Source: Brevibacterium sp. RIT 803
Lineage (GTDB): Bacteria; Actinomycetota; Actinomycetes; Actinomycetales; Brevibacteriaceae
Direction of reading: 5' to 3'
Assembly (NCBI RefSeq): GCF_016892625.1
Contig: NZ_JAFEMW010000003.1
Span: 372,001 to 436,000 of the forward strand
Length of the DNA: 64,000 nucleotides
Every line of letters starts with the position of its first letter. The stretch's first letter is position 1. Made by a program: the position numbers and the translations under genes. The notes under the pieces were generated by a model. It saw only the letters and a program-made list of their open reading frames with translations, did no database searches and was not told where the DNA came from. Positions 37,626 to 46,770 of the stretch are shown here, in pieces.

Positions 37626-38948
37626 TCAGACCGATGAGGTCTGTGCAGTCGTCGACTGCTGCCGGGACTTCGTTCGATACAGCCCGATGACCCCGACAAT
37701 TGAGAGCACGACCTGGATGATGTAGAAGGCCATCACCGACCAAGGACTGTTTCCGGTCGAGTTGAGAAGCCATTGCGCGACGATCGGCGTGGACCCACCG
37801 AAGATCGTCGCGCAGAGCTGATAGGCCAGAGAGACTCCCGTATAGCGAATCCGTGCCGGGAAGGCATCGGATAGGGCGGTGGCAAGCATCGCATAGTACG
37901 CGGTCGCGCCGATCGTGTTGATGACAAGAGTGATCGCCAGGAAAAGTTCGTTCTTCGACTGGATCGCCATGAAGAACGGCGGGGTGACGATCAGGGTGAG
38001 GACGAGACCCCAGATGAGAATCGCCTGAATCCCATACTTCTCCGACAGTTTCGCGGCCACGGGTTGCCAGAGGAACTGAACGACTGCAGCGAGCAGGATG
38101 AGATTGAGGATGACCGTGCGATCCATGCCGAGGATCCCAGTCGTCCACGACAGCATGAACGTGTTGTTGAAGTACGCCGAGGCGATTCCCACGATCGAGG
38201 CGAGGACGCCGAAGAATATGAAGAGTCCGGCAACGCTGAAGGCCTCGACCACGGGAACCTTCGGGGTCTCACCGGCAGCCTTCACCTCGGTGAACTCCTG
38301 AGATTCTTCGACCCGAGACCGGATCAGGAGGGCCACGATGACGAGAACTGCGGAGAACAGGAACGGGACTCGCCATCCCCAGGTCATGAACTGGTCGTCG
38401 GGAAGCAGGCCGACGAGCATAAACGCAGCCGTCGAGAGGATCGATCCTGCGGGTGAGCCCTGCTGCACCCAGGCTCCGGCGAGTCCTCGTTTGTCCGAGC
38501 TCGAGTTCTCGGTCGCCAGGACGACCGCGCCTCCCCACTCACCGCCCACCGCGAGTCCCTGGACGGCGCGGAGGACAACGAGGAGGATGGGCGCGGCGAG
38601 TCCGATCTGCCCGTAGGTGGGCAGGAGGCCGATGCAGGTCGTGGCGATGCCCATCATGAGCAAGGTGACGATGAGAGTGTTCTTGCGCCCGATTCGGTCA
38701 CCGAAGTGGCTGAAGATCAGACCGCCGATGGGGCGAGCGAGGAACCCGACCCAGAAGGTGGCGAAGGAGGCGAGCAGCCCGGATCCCAGCGCCATGTCAG
38801 GGTAGAACACGGTGCTGAAGACGAGAGCGGCGGCAGTGCCGAAGGCAAAGAAGTCATACCATTCGATGGCGGTGCCGACGAAGGCGCCGGTGATCGACCG
38901 TTTCTGACGCTGCTTGGCACTCTGGGCAGTCTGAGCTGTCGCTGACAT
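37626..38948 (-). CDS. MFS carrier, MHS family, with amidohydrolase
   Basis: 440 aa with twelve helices. Signatures are GTAIEWYDFFAFGTAAALVF, SHFGDRIGRKNTLIV and GLAVGGEWGGAVVLATEN. ATG at 38948 follows GGAG with a 9-nt gap. It precedes the amidohydrolase gene in a two-gene minus operon and is divergent from a LysR gene, 137 nt away. In that gap two 15-nt direct repeats and an inverted repeat are seen, which suits LysR control. The cargo is probably the amidohydrolase substrate. Confidence 0.9.
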   Translation of the reverse strand: MSATAQTAQSAKQRQKRSITGAFVGTAIEWYDFFAFGTAAALVFSTVFYPDMALGSGLLASFATFWVGFLARPIGGLIFSHFGDRIGRKNTLIVTLLMMGIATTCIGLLPTYGQIGLAAPILLVVLRAVQGLAVGGEWGGAVVLATENSSSDKRGLAGAWVQQGSPAGSILSTAAFMLVGLLPDDQFMTWGWRVPFLFSAVLVIVALLIRSRVEESQEFTEVKAAGETPKVPVVEAFSVAGLFIFFGVLASIVGIASAYFNNTFMLSWTTGILGMDRTVILNLILLAAVVQFLWQPVAAKLSEKYGIQAILIWGLVLTLIVTPPFFMAIQSKNELFLAITLVINTIGATAYYAMLATALSDAFPARIRYTGVSLAYQLCATIFGGSTPIVAQWLLNSTGNSPWSVMAFYIIQVVLSIVGVIGLYRTKSRQQSTTAQTSSV

Positions 38949-38967
38949 GGGTGGTGTCTCCGTTGAC

Positions 38968-39002
38968 GAATGGCTGAGTGAACATGCGAATGGTTGAGTC
39001 AA
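38968..39002. repeat. Direct repeat pair in carrier promoter region
   Basis: Two 15-nt copies of GAATGGYTGAGTSAA (38968-38982 and 38988-39002) agree at 13 positions. They are 20 nt apart start to start, near two DNA turns. They lie in the leader of the minus MHS gene and could be regulator half-sites. Confidence 0.5.
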
Positions 39003-39042
39003 TGCACGTTGGACAGCCCCACTCTAGGGTCAACCCTTCCAT

Positions 39043-39071
39043 ACACTCCAATACTAATTACTGAGGAGTGT
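39043..39071. promoter_or_regulatory. Inverted repeat, likely LysR site
   Basis: A perfect 7-nt inverted repeat ACACTCC-15 nt-GGAGTGT lies 15-43 nt before the LysR start at 39086 and in the shared region with the divergent MHS gene. LysR proteins bind spaced dyads in just such places, both for autoregulation and to switch the divergent genes. Confidence 0.5.
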
Positions 39072-39085
39072 GATAACTTCCGTGC

Positions 39086-40084
39086 ATGGATATTGCTGCA
39101 TGCGAGAGTTTCCTCGCGGTCTTCGACACCGGCACCGCCACCGCAGCCGCGACCGCGCGTTTCGTTTCTCAACCGGCGCTCTCCCGCCAGATCCACGCCC
39201 TGGAACAGCGATGTCGAACGGTGTTGTTCACACGGTCGAAGACCGGAATGAAACCCACCCATGCGGCGCGCCAACTCGAGCCGGTCTTCCGGCGACTCAT
39301 CGAGGAGGTGCGAACAGCCGAGTCGGCGATCTCGACCTTCAGCCAGGAGCGGGTTCCCCTCTCAATCGCGTGCCCGACGATGGTCGCCGAAGGTGTGATC
39401 CTTCCCTTTGTCGCCGATTCGAGAACCGAGGTGGCGAATATCGTCGAACGTCCCACAAACACGATCTTCGACGCTCTGGCTCGGCGCGAGGCCGATCTCG
39501 CTCTTGCCCCAGCAGTCCCGCCCCCGGAATTCACGTCTAGAATGATCTACCGGATCCCCTTCACTGTCCAGGTCCCAGAGTCCTCGCAGCTGGCCGAGCG
39601 TGATTCGCTCGATATCCGCGAACTCGACTCTCTGCCGGTGATCGTGCCGGACAAGTCCAATGGAACACGAATCAGCCTCGACCGACAGCTGTCGCGAGCA
39701 CACGTCAACTACCGTCCACCGCAGGATGTCTCACGTGCTCACATTGGCCAGGCTATGGTCAAAGCCGGGAAAGGGGTCGTCATCACGGTCGATCCGCCCA
39801 AATACGGTCTTGTCGCACTCACGCTCGCCGACGGCGATTCCCCGCTGTCGATGGAAGAGTGGGCCGCTTGGCCGTCTGAACATTATGCGGAAGACTCCAT
39901 CAACCATTTCATCGATTCGCTCCTTGACTGGATGCAGACCAGGCCGCTGTTCGACAACTTGGACTTCTCACCTTCTGCCCGGGCCGAGCCGGATCGTGAG
40001 GAATCGGACGCGGGAGACCAGCGCCCGGAGGTCAAGATACCGTTGCAAGCACCGATGCCTGCAGAAGGAAGAGTGACCCAATGA
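39086..40084 (+). CDS. LysR-family transcriptional regulator
   Basis: 332 aa, slightly long. The N-terminal helix-turn-helix is ACESFLAVFDTGTATAAATA and FVSQPALSRQIHALEQRC; residues about 90-290 are the effector-binding fold. The last 45 residues are charged and Pro-rich and go beyond the usual LysR end. It is divergent from the MHS/amidohydrolase operon and its stop overlaps the following aminotransferase start (ATGA), so it is also in an operon with that enzyme. It may govern both sides. Confidence 0.88.
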   Translation: MDIAACESFLAVFDTGTATAAATARFVSQPALSRQIHALEQRCRTVLFTRSKTGMKPTHAARQLEPVFRRLIEEVRTAESAISTFSQERVPLSIACPTMVAEGVILPFVADSRTEVANIVERPTNTIFDALARREADLALAPAVPPPEFTSRMIYRIPFTVQVPESSQLAERDSLDIRELDSLPVIVPDKSNGTRISLDRQLSRAHVNYRPPQDVSRAHIGQAMVKAGKGVVITVDPPKYGLVALTLADGDSPLSMEEWAAWPSEHYAEDSINHFIDSLLDWMQTRPLFDNLDFSPSARAEPDREESDAGDQRPEVKIPLQAPMPAEGRVTQ

Positions 40085-41250
40085 CCAACGACTACCGCCG
40101 CATCGCCCCCATGGCCGCGAACTACCCTGCCTCGAATATCCGCAAGATGTTCAATCTGGCACTGGACCACCCCGATGCCGTGAAGCTGACGGTCGGCGAG
40201 CCCGACTTCAATACTCCCGACCACATCAAGGCCGCCGGCATCCGTGGAATCGAGCACAATCAGACTCGGTACGTGGCCAACGCCGGGATCCCACCGCTGC
40301 GCACAGCGATCGCGGCGAAGTACGCGGGCCGGTGGAATCGCGAAGTGACCGCCGACAACGTCATGGTCTCCTTCGGTGCGATGGAGGCGCTGACCTTCGC
40401 CCTCGACGTCACCGTCTCCCCCGGTGAGGAGGTAATCATCCCCGATCCCAGCTTTCCGAACTACGTGGGACAGATCCACCGCCTCGGCGGAGTTGCGGTG
40501 CCGGTGCCGGTTCGTGAGGATGCGGGGTTCAAGCTTCGCGCGGAGGATATCCGTGGCGCGATCAGCGATAAGACCGCGGCGATCATCATCAACAGCCCGT
40601 CGAATCCCCTGGGGTCGGTCATGGACCGGGCCGAATTGGAGACCATCGCCGATCTGGCCGAGGAGTTCGGCTTCACGGTCATCTCCGACGAGGTCTATGA
40701 CCAGATCACCTTCGACGATGCCCAGTTCACCTCCATCGCCGAGGTGCGACCTGGCTTCGATCGGTTCCTCGTCGTCAACAGCTTCTCGAAGACCTATGCA
40801 ATGACCGGGTGGCGCTGCGGTTTCGTCATCGGGTCGGTCGATCTCATCGCACCGATGGCCTTTCTCCAGGAGGGAATCACCTCGAGCCTGCCCGGATTCG
40901 TGCAGGAGGCGGCTCTCGCTGCGATCGAAGGTCCACAGTCCGACGTCGACATGATGGTGCACACCTATGCGCGGCGCCGCGACCTCATCACCGAACGCAT
41001 TGCGGCCATCGACGGGATCAGCATGCTCCGCCCCGAGGCCACTTTCTACGCTTTCGCCAACATCAAGGACTGGGGACTCACCTCGTGGGAGGCGGCGACC
41101 GCACTGCTCGAGAACCATGGGCTGGCGACCATTCCCGGTTCGGCGTTCGGCATCCAAGGCGAGGGCTACCTGCGGCTGACGTTCTCCGTGTCTCCGGAGA
41201 CCATCAATGAGGCGTGCGATCGGATTGCCGACTTCGCCGCAACGCGGTGA
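40081..41250 (+). CDS. Class I PLP aminotransferase
   Basis: 389 aa. The PLP lysine lies in NSFSKTYAMTGWRCG; LTVGEPDFNTPDHIKAAG and YVANAGIPPLRTAIA are N-terminal family motifs, and YLRLTFSVS holds the C-terminal carboxylate Arg. ATG at 40081 overlaps the LysR stop. It may transaminate an amino acid made by the amidohydrolase or oxidase coded nearby. It differs from the aminotransferase at 20069, so the two are not a recent duplication. Confidence 0.9.
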   Translation: MTNDYRRIAPMAANYPASNIRKMFNLALDHPDAVKLTVGEPDFNTPDHIKAAGIRGIEHNQTRYVANAGIPPLRTAIAAKYAGRWNREVTADNVMVSFGAMEALTFALDVTVSPGEEVIIPDPSFPNYVGQIHRLGGVAVPVPVREDAGFKLRAEDIRGAISDKTAAIIINSPSNPLGSVMDRAELETIADLAEEFGFTVISDEVYDQITFDDAQFTSIAEVRPGFDRFLVVNSFSKTYAMTGWRCGFVIGSVDLIAPMAFLQEGITSSLPGFVQEAALAAIEGPQSDVDMMVHTYARRRDLITERIAAIDGISMLRPEATFYAFANIKDWGLTSWEAATALLENHGLATIPGSAFGIQGEGYLRLTFSVSPETINEACDRIADFAATR

Positions 41251-41257
41251 GCACAAC

Positions 41258-41280
41258 GCCTCTGTGGAATACACCGAGGC
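41258..41280 (+). terminator. Weak hairpin after aminotransferase
   Basis: GCCTC-T-GTG pairs with CAC-C-GAGGC around a 5-nt loop, with one internal mismatch, starting 8 nt after the aminotransferase stop. No strong T-run follows, so it is a possible weak terminator only. Confidence 0.35.
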
Positions 41281-41338
41281 TCATCTGCCTTTACACCATT
41301 GAGACCAGAGGACGCACCCAAATATTCGAGAGGCAGAT

Positions 41339-42022
41339 ATGTCGACAATCACCATCATCGGCGGCCACGGAAAAATAGCGCTCCTTGTGGCACCGCTGCT
41401 CAGCAAGGCCGGCCACACGGTTCGTTCGGTCATCCGCAAGGAGGAGCAGTCCTCCGATATCGAGGCAGCGAACGCGACGCCGATCGTCGCCGATGTCGAA
41501 CAGCTCGACGTTGACGCCATCGCCGAGGTGCTGGCTGGCAGTGACGCGGTCGTCTGGTCCGCGGGCGCCGGCGGAAGCGGTGAGGACCGCACCTGGGCGA
41601 TGGATCGCGACACTGCCATCCGCGTGATGGATGCCGCCCAGAAATCGGGCATCCGCCGATTCGTGATGGTGTCTTACTTCAATTCCCACCTCGTCGACGG
41701 CGAGTTTCCCGGCGTTGAGAAGGGCGATGGAATGTACGCCTACTACAACGCGAAGTCGCAGGCAGACGAGCATCTGCGCACGAAGACCGATCTCGACTGG
41801 ACGGTCCTCGGCCCTTCGGTCCTGAACCTGGACCCCGCGACACTGACGATCACCGTGGACAGCTCCGGGGAGACCCGCGATCTGGAAGTGCCATCGACGT
41901 CACGTGACAACGTCGCTCATGTCATCGCTGCGACCCTCGGTGAGCCCGCTGCTATCGGCAAGACGCTGAATTTCCACGACGGTGACACTCCAATCGCCGA
42001 GGCGGTCGCCCAGGGGGTCTGA
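41339..42022 (+). CDS. NAD(P)-binding atypical SDR protein
   Basis: 227 aa. It begins STITIIGGHGKIALLVAPLL, a Gly-rich Rossmann motif of the atypical short-chain reductases (NAD(P)-binding, SDR_a5/NmrA-like). DAVVWSAGAGGSGEDRTW and RFVMVSYFNS follow the order of that family; a Tyr-x-x-x-Lys-like stretch YAYYNAKSQADEHL is present. ATG at 41339 has GAGAGG 5 nt upstream. It stands alone between the aminotransferase and a GntR gene. Redox sensor or isomerase roles are both known; nothing here decides. Confidence 0.82.
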   Translation: MSTITIIGGHGKIALLVAPLLSKAGHTVRSVIRKEEQSSDIEAANATPIVADVEQLDVDAIAEVLAGSDAVVWSAGAGGSGEDRTWAMDRDTAIRVMDAAQKSGIRRFVMVSYFNSHLVDGEFPGVEKGDGMYAYYNAKSQADEHLRTKTDLDWTVLGPSVLNLDPATLTITVDSSGETRDLEVPSTSRDNVAHVIAATLGEPAAIGKTLNFHDGDTPIAEAVAQGV

Positions 42023-42246
42023 GACCTAATCGTTCCCCGGTCATCTGCCGCATCAGCGCAGCGACAGGGCATGCGGTGTGACCACTTCCGATCGACCCCC
42101 TCCTCCATTGCCGCCATCCCCACGTATTGCCGCGATCCCCACGTTTTGGCACGCCCAGTACCAACAGGCGGGAATCCTTGCTTGTTTTTTAAAGTAATTA
42201 CATTCGATCTATTGCAATGACATAGGTCGGTGATTAGGGTCACAGT

Positions 42247-42957
42247 ATGGCCGCAGCGAAGCACCTGGAGATCCGCGAGAGCATCGAATCCGACATCCAT
42301 CGCGGAATTTATAAAGTCGGTCAGAAGCTTCCCACCGAACGCGAGATCATGGAGCGCTTCGGCGTCAGTAGAAACCCGGTGCAGAAAGCAATGAGCGCGC
42401 TCGTCGAAGCTGGGTTGGTGACCAGACGCCGGGGTGCAGGCACGGTCGTCGCCTCCGCGGGACTGAGGAGCAATCTGCTCCGAATGATGGACCCAACACT
42501 CACAAGCCCGGAAGTGGACGGCGATCATCGCGTCCTGAATGTGCAGGTCTCTTCTGCCGAGTCCTTCGATCTGAGCCGGTCCGTGTTCGATCACGGACAA
42601 CCCACAGCCTTATTGACTCGTTTGAAGTTGAGCAACGATGGGCGTCCTCTGGCCCTCGAGAGATGCGTCATCGATTTGGTGCACGCTCCCGAACTGCTCT
42701 CACAGAATCTTGAGGCGCTGACGACCATCGCCTATTACAACTCATTGGGTTTGCGGGTGCGCCGCGCCAACACCGTACTCACAGCTGTCCACCTGAACAC
42801 GGCTGATGCCGGGTCCTTGGACATTTCGATGAAGGAACCAGTGATTCGGCAGGAGCGAACGACGCACCTGAATGATGAGTCCGTCATCGAAGTTGCCGAA
42901 TTCCTCATCCATCCACACAACATGACACTGGAGGTCAGCCAAATTGACAATAGTTGA
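42247..42957 (+). CDS. GntR-family (HutC-like) regulator
   Basis: 236 aa. The N-terminal winged helix-turn-helix is typical GntR: IRESIESDIHRGIYKVGQKL, PTEREIMERFGVSRNPVQKA and a wing ending RRRGAGTVVASAG. The rest fits the UTRA effector domain of the HutC branch. It is the first gene of a four-gene operon of amine oxidases and a Na+ symporter; the next gene begins inside its last codons. It likely senses the imported substrate. AT-rich DNA with a GTAATTAC palindrome at 42194-42201 lies upstream and may be part of its operator. Confidence 0.88.
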   Translation: MAAAKHLEIRESIESDIHRGIYKVGQKLPTEREIMERFGVSRNPVQKAMSALVEAGLVTRRRGAGTVVASAGLRSNLLRMMDPTLTSPEVDGDHRVLNVQVSSAESFDLSRSVFDHGQPTALLTRLKLSNDGRPLALERCVIDLVHAPELLSQNLEALTTIAYYNSLGLRVRRANTVLTAVHLNTADAGSLDISMKEPVIRQERTTHLNDESVIEVAEFLIHPHNMTLEVSQIDNS

Positions 42958-44095
42958 GAAGCAGAAGATCGCCGTCATCGGAGCCGGCATCATCGGCACG
43001 ATGTCGGCATGGCAACTGACCAAACGCGGATTCGATGTCACCGTGTTCGAACAATGGAACTCTCCCAATGACCGCGGAGCCTCCGCCGGTGAGTCCCGCA
43101 TTTTCCGGACCATCTACAAAGAGGGACCTCAATACGTTCCGATCCTGAAGAAGTCGCACGACTTGTGGCAGGAGTTGGAACACAACCAGTCCTCGCAGGT
43201 CTTGCAGATGTGCGGCGGGCTGATGATCGGCCACCCCGATCAGGCAGATGTGGCCGCCGTGATCTCATGCGCGCAGTCAGCCGATCTCGACCATCGGGTC
43301 CTCGATGCCACCGACATGTCAGCAGAGTTCCCTCAGTACCGACTCGACGACGATGAGGTCGGGGTCTTCGATCCGGCCTCCGGGGTCTTTCGTCCAGAGG
43401 CCGCCGTCCTGTCCGCCCGCAAGGAAGCCGAACGCCTCGGCGCCATTTTCCATCCTTATACTCGCGCGCTCAACATTCGCAGCCACAGCACCGCTGTCAT
43501 GATCGACACCCAGAACGGGGCCCAAGCCTTCGACAAGGTCGTGGTGTCGACAGGACCATGGGCAAATGAGCTGACGGGCTTTGACCATAAGGTCCTCACA
43601 CCTCAACGCTTGGTCGCACTCTGGTTCCCGGCCAGGGACGTTCCGCTGCACACTCCCGAGCACATGCCGGTCTCCATCCGACGCCACGCCGAAGGCGGAT
43701 TCTCCTGCTTCCCGGCCCTCGACGGATTGTCCGTGAAGATCTTGCCCCATCACCTGGCCTGGACGGAACTCGACACCGTCGAAGACCTGCCCCGGTTCAT
43801 CGAACCCGATTTCGTCAGGGCCGCAGAACACGCTGTGGCCCGTCTGATGCCCGGGCTCGAACCGATCCCGATCCGTGTCTCGACGTGGACCGAAGGCTTC
43901 ACTGTCGATGAGACACCGATCCTCGGCCCGATCGATGCCGATCCCCGCATCATCCTTGCCGTCGGCATGTCCGGCCAGGGATTCAAGTTCTCTCCCATGA
44001 TGGGATCCATCGTCACCGACATGGTGGAATCGGGCACATCGGCCGACACTCTCGCGGCCATGGATGCGAACCGATTCGAGGGGAGCCGATCATGA
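42944..44095 (+). CDS. FAD-dependent oxidoreductase, SolA/sarcosine-oxidase-like
   Basis: 383 aa. The start KIAVIGAGIIGTMSAWQLTK and GASAGESRIFRTIY (the Arg near the flavin) place it with monomeric sarcosine/N-methyltryptophan oxidases, which oxidise N-methyl or secondary amines with FAD and O2. The late VGMSGQGFKFSPMMG is the family end motif. In those enzymes FAD is covalently tied to a Cys near 310-315; here that position reads Ser (about 313, in RVSTWTEG), so the flavin is probably not covalent. Start TTG at 42944 with GGAGGT upstream overlaps the GntR gene by 14 nt. The Na+ symporter gene follows with an ATGA overlap. Confidence 0.87.
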   Translation: MTIVEKQKIAVIGAGIIGTMSAWQLTKRGFDVTVFEQWNSPNDRGASAGESRIFRTIYKEGPQYVPILKKSHDLWQELEHNQSSQVLQMCGGLMIGHPDQADVAAVISCAQSADLDHRVLDATDMSAEFPQYRLDDDEVGVFDPASGVFRPEAAVLSARKEAERLGAIFHPYTRALNIRSHSTAVMIDTQNGAQAFDKVVVSTGPWANELTGFDHKVLTPQRLVALWFPARDVPLHTPEHMPVSIRRHAEGGFSCFPALDGLSVKILPHHLAWTELDTVEDLPRFIEPDFVRAAEHAVARLMPGLEPIPIRVSTWTEGFTVDETPILGPIDADPRIILAVGMSGQGFKFSPMMGSIVTDMVESGTSADTLAAMDANRFEGSRS

Positions 44096-45525
44096 ACCTG
44101 GGCACTACCCTCCTCATCTCTCTCACTGCTGCCCTTGTCATCGGCATCGGCGCGTTCATCTCCTTCAGCGTCGCGAAGAAGGCGAAGTCCAATGACTCCT
44201 GGGTCGTCGGGGGCCGGAATCTCCCGCTCTACGTCATCGCTTTCACGCAATATGCCACGGCAGTCGGTGGCGGTGTTCTCGTCGCCCACGTTGGAATCGC
44301 CTACGCTTGGGGCTTCTCCGTCTTCTGGTACGAATTGTTCGTCGTCGTGGGCATGCTCATCATCTCGCTGTTCGCAGGATGGCTGCGCCGTCGTACCTTC
44401 TCGACCATCCCCGAGGTCTTCACCAGGCTCTACGGGGAACATCGGCTCATGCTCACCCTCGTCGCGCTCGCCGTGATTGTGGTCCCTTTCGGCTGGCTGA
44501 CCACCCAGTTCATCGCGTTCGCGAATCTCTTCAACGCGGTGACCGGCATCGGCATAACACCGCTGATCATCATCATGGCCATCGTCAGCATCGCTTTCGT
44601 TCTTCCAGGCGGACTGACCTCGGTGGCCTGGTCGGACTTCTTCTTCGGCGTGTTCATGGTCATCGCATCAATCGTGGTCGGCGGTTATGCCATTGTCCGG
44701 GCTGGCGGCCCCTCCACCATCATGGAGAATCTTCCGGAGGATCTCATCACGATGCCTACGGGGCTGACCGCGGCCGGTGGAATGACAATTCTTCTCTGGC
44801 TGTTCGCAATCCTGCCCGGAACCCTGACGAATCAGCTCTACTACCAGCGAATCTTCGCCGCGAGCAGTGTGAAGCAGGCACGCCAGGGAATCTATCTCAG
44901 CAGCGCCCTCATCGCCGTCTCCGGCATCTACGCACTGGTCATCGGACTGTCAGTGCGCAGCATGACCGACCAGTTCGGCATCGACGGAAGAGAAGGGGCC
45001 GCCGGCTGGTTCCTGTCCGAGCTTCCGCTCTGGTTGATCGCGATCTATGGAGCCTTCTTGATGGCGACCATCGTGTCGACCACCGGCTCGGCACTCCATT
45101 CAGTCGTCGTTAACCTCGTCAACGATCTCCGACCTGCATTTGTGAAAACGAAGGACACGGCGTCCGACCTCGTCAAAGTCTCGCGGTGGTCGACAGTCAT
45201 CGTATCCGCATTGGCCGCCGTTCTCTCCATCGTTTATCCGTCCGCGCTGAATTGGCTGGTCGCCACCTATGCATATTCGGCCGCCATGCTTGCGGTTCCG
45301 TTCCTCTTTGGAATGGTGCTGGCGAACAAATGGGTCATCCACGTGTCCGTCGGGTATTTCTCGATGCTCGCCGGGCTCCTAGCCTGCGCGATCTCGCAGA
45401 TCGCCTCCACTACTATTCCGTACGCCGTCTTCGGCATCCTAGGAAGCCTCGTCGCCTACCTCGTCATGCTTGCCATCAGGAAACCACAACGTCGAGCCAT
45501 CAATGTTCAAGGAGTCACCTCATGA
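44092..45525 (+). CDS. Sodium:solute symporter (SSS family)
   Basis: 477 aa with about thirteen hydrophobic helices, typical SSS length. KAKSNDSWVVGGRNLPLYV and the following helices, the WLTTQFIAFANLFNAVTG stretch and IYGAFLMATIVSTTGSALHS fit the LeuT-like SSS fold of pantothenate, proline and related carriers. ATG at 44092 and the stop at 45525 both overlap neighbouring genes by 4 nt, so the four operon genes are coupled. It should import the amine that the flanking oxidases use. Confidence 0.9.
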   Translation: MNLGTTLLISLTAALVIGIGAFISFSVAKKAKSNDSWVVGGRNLPLYVIAFTQYATAVGGGVLVAHVGIAYAWGFSVFWYELFVVVGMLIISLFAGWLRRRTFSTIPEVFTRLYGEHRLMLTLVALAVIVVPFGWLTTQFIAFANLFNAVTGIGITPLIIIMAIVSIAFVLPGGLTSVAWSDFFFGVFMVIASIVVGGYAIVRAGGPSTIMENLPEDLITMPTGLTAAGGMTILLWLFAILPGTLTNQLYYQRIFAASSVKQARQGIYLSSALIAVSGIYALVIGLSVRSMTDQFGIDGREGAAGWFLSELPLWLIAIYGAFLMATIVSTTGSALHSVVVNLVNDLRPAFVKTKDTASDLVKVSRWSTVIVSALAAVLSIVYPSALNWLVATYAYSAAMLAVPFLFGMVLANKWVIHVSVGYFSMLAGLLACAISQIASTTIPYAVFGILGSLVAYLVMLAIRKPQRRAINVQGVTS

Positions 45526-46667
45526 AAACACTCGTCATCGGTGCAGGAGTCCTGGGGCTCGTCACTGCATGGAACCTGCAGAAGGACGGTCACGATGTGA
45601 CCATCGTCGACAAGGTCGGAAAATACGCGGGAGCCAGTCATCGATCATTTGCCTGGATCAATGCGAATCACAAGCTCCCAGAGTCCTATCACCGCCTCAA
45701 CGCCGCAGGCGTCGAGGCTCACGAGCGACTCCAGGAGGAGTTGGCAGAACATGGTAGGTGGTTCCACCAGCTCGGATGCATTCTGTCCGATTCCACGCAG
45801 GACGCGAGCGAGAACTACGCGGCCCGAGCTCAGGAATCACAGGAGTTCGGGTACCCGGTCGAATCAGTCGATCGGGCCCAGCTGGGTGAGTTGGAGCCCG
45901 AAATCAAATGGCCCAACGACACCGCACTGTTCTTCCCCAAAGACGGGCATCTGGACAACTTCACATTCGGTGATCTGGTGCACCGCCTGCTCACCGAGTC
46001 CGGCGTGGACGTCCTCATCCGCGAAGTTGGGAGCATCAACACGACCCCCTCGTCCGCAGACGTCGCATTCGTCGATGGAAGCACCGAATCGTTCGATCAA
46101 GTGGTCATAGCCGCGGGTGCGGAGTCCGGGTCCATCGCGCAGCGCTCGGGCATGACCCTGCCGGTCGCTCCGTTGGACTCCCCCGGGCCGCGCACCCACA
46201 GTCTCCTCGGAATCACCACCCCCACCGAGGTGGAGCTCGGTCGCGTCGTCATCTCCGACCGCATCAATGTTCGGCCCCGAAGCGACGGCAGCATGTTCGT
46301 CCAGATTCCTTCGGTCGAGCACCGGACTGAAGAGAGCGAGAGCCCAGAGCTGCTGGAAGAGATCCGAGTGGTGATGGAAACGTCACTGAATGAGCTCTTC
46401 GGAACCCCTGTCCCCGTGGAAGAAGTGATATTCAGCGGTCGCAGCTTCCCAGAGGATGGACTGAGCATCGTCGGCTACCTCGATGACTCTCGCCGGGTCT
46501 ATTCGCTGGTCACTCACAGCGGCATGACCTTGGGCCCACTGCTGGGGCGGCTGGTCGCCAATGAGCTCAACGGCGGGCAGGAAGAGCTGCTCGATGAGTT
46601 CCGCCCGTCCCGGTTCCGCAACGGGGTCGTTCCGGAGACGCCTGATAACTTCATCGGCCGACAGTAG
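45522..46667 (+). CDS. FAD-dependent oxidoreductase (DAO family)
   Basis: 381 aa. It begins KTLVIGAGVLGLVTAWNLQK and DVTIVDKVGKYAGASHRSFA (dinucleotide fold of D-amino-acid/glycine-type oxidases) and ends with YSLVTHSGMTLGPLLGRLVA (FAD domain). ATG at 45522 overlaps the symporter stop. It is the last gene of the GntR operon, followed by a good terminator. With the sarcosine-oxidase-like enzyme upstream it could carry out a second oxidation on the same imported amine. Confidence 0.87.
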   Translation: MKTLVIGAGVLGLVTAWNLQKDGHDVTIVDKVGKYAGASHRSFAWINANHKLPESYHRLNAAGVEAHERLQEELAEHGRWFHQLGCILSDSTQDASENYAARAQESQEFGYPVESVDRAQLGELEPEIKWPNDTALFFPKDGHLDNFTFGDLVHRLLTESGVDVLIREVGSINTTPSSADVAFVDGSTESFDQVVIAAGAESGSIAQRSGMTLPVAPLDSPGPRTHSLLGITTPTEVELGRVVISDRINVRPRSDGSMFVQIPSVEHRTEESESPELLEEIRVVMETSLNELFGTPVPVEEVIFSGRSFPEDGLSIVGYLDDSRRVYSLVTHSGMTLGPLLGRLVANELNGGQEELLDEFRPSRFRNGVVPETPDNFIGRQ

Positions 46668-46692
46668 GAGGCTGCCAGTTGAGCCCGACGCG

Positions 46693-46733
46693 AGTCTGGC
46701 GCCGCCCGGATCAGGGCAGCGCCAGACTGTTTT
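46693..46733 (+). terminator. Strong hairpin terminator of GntR operon
   Basis: AGTCTGGCGC pairs perfectly with GCGCCAGACT; after one mismatch GCCC pairs with GGGC around a 6-nt loop. GTTTT follows on the plus strand. It lies 26 nt after the last oxidase stop, so it ends the plus operon; the convergent gene ends 38 nt further on. Confidence 0.85.
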
Positions 46734-46770
46734 CCCACCGGCAGCTTCTTCGTAGAAGCCAAGAGAACAG

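Noticed and set aside
39883..41274. 463-codon open frame on the minus strand
   Set aside because: Antisense to the aminotransferase with its PLP lysine motif; product has no recognisable family.
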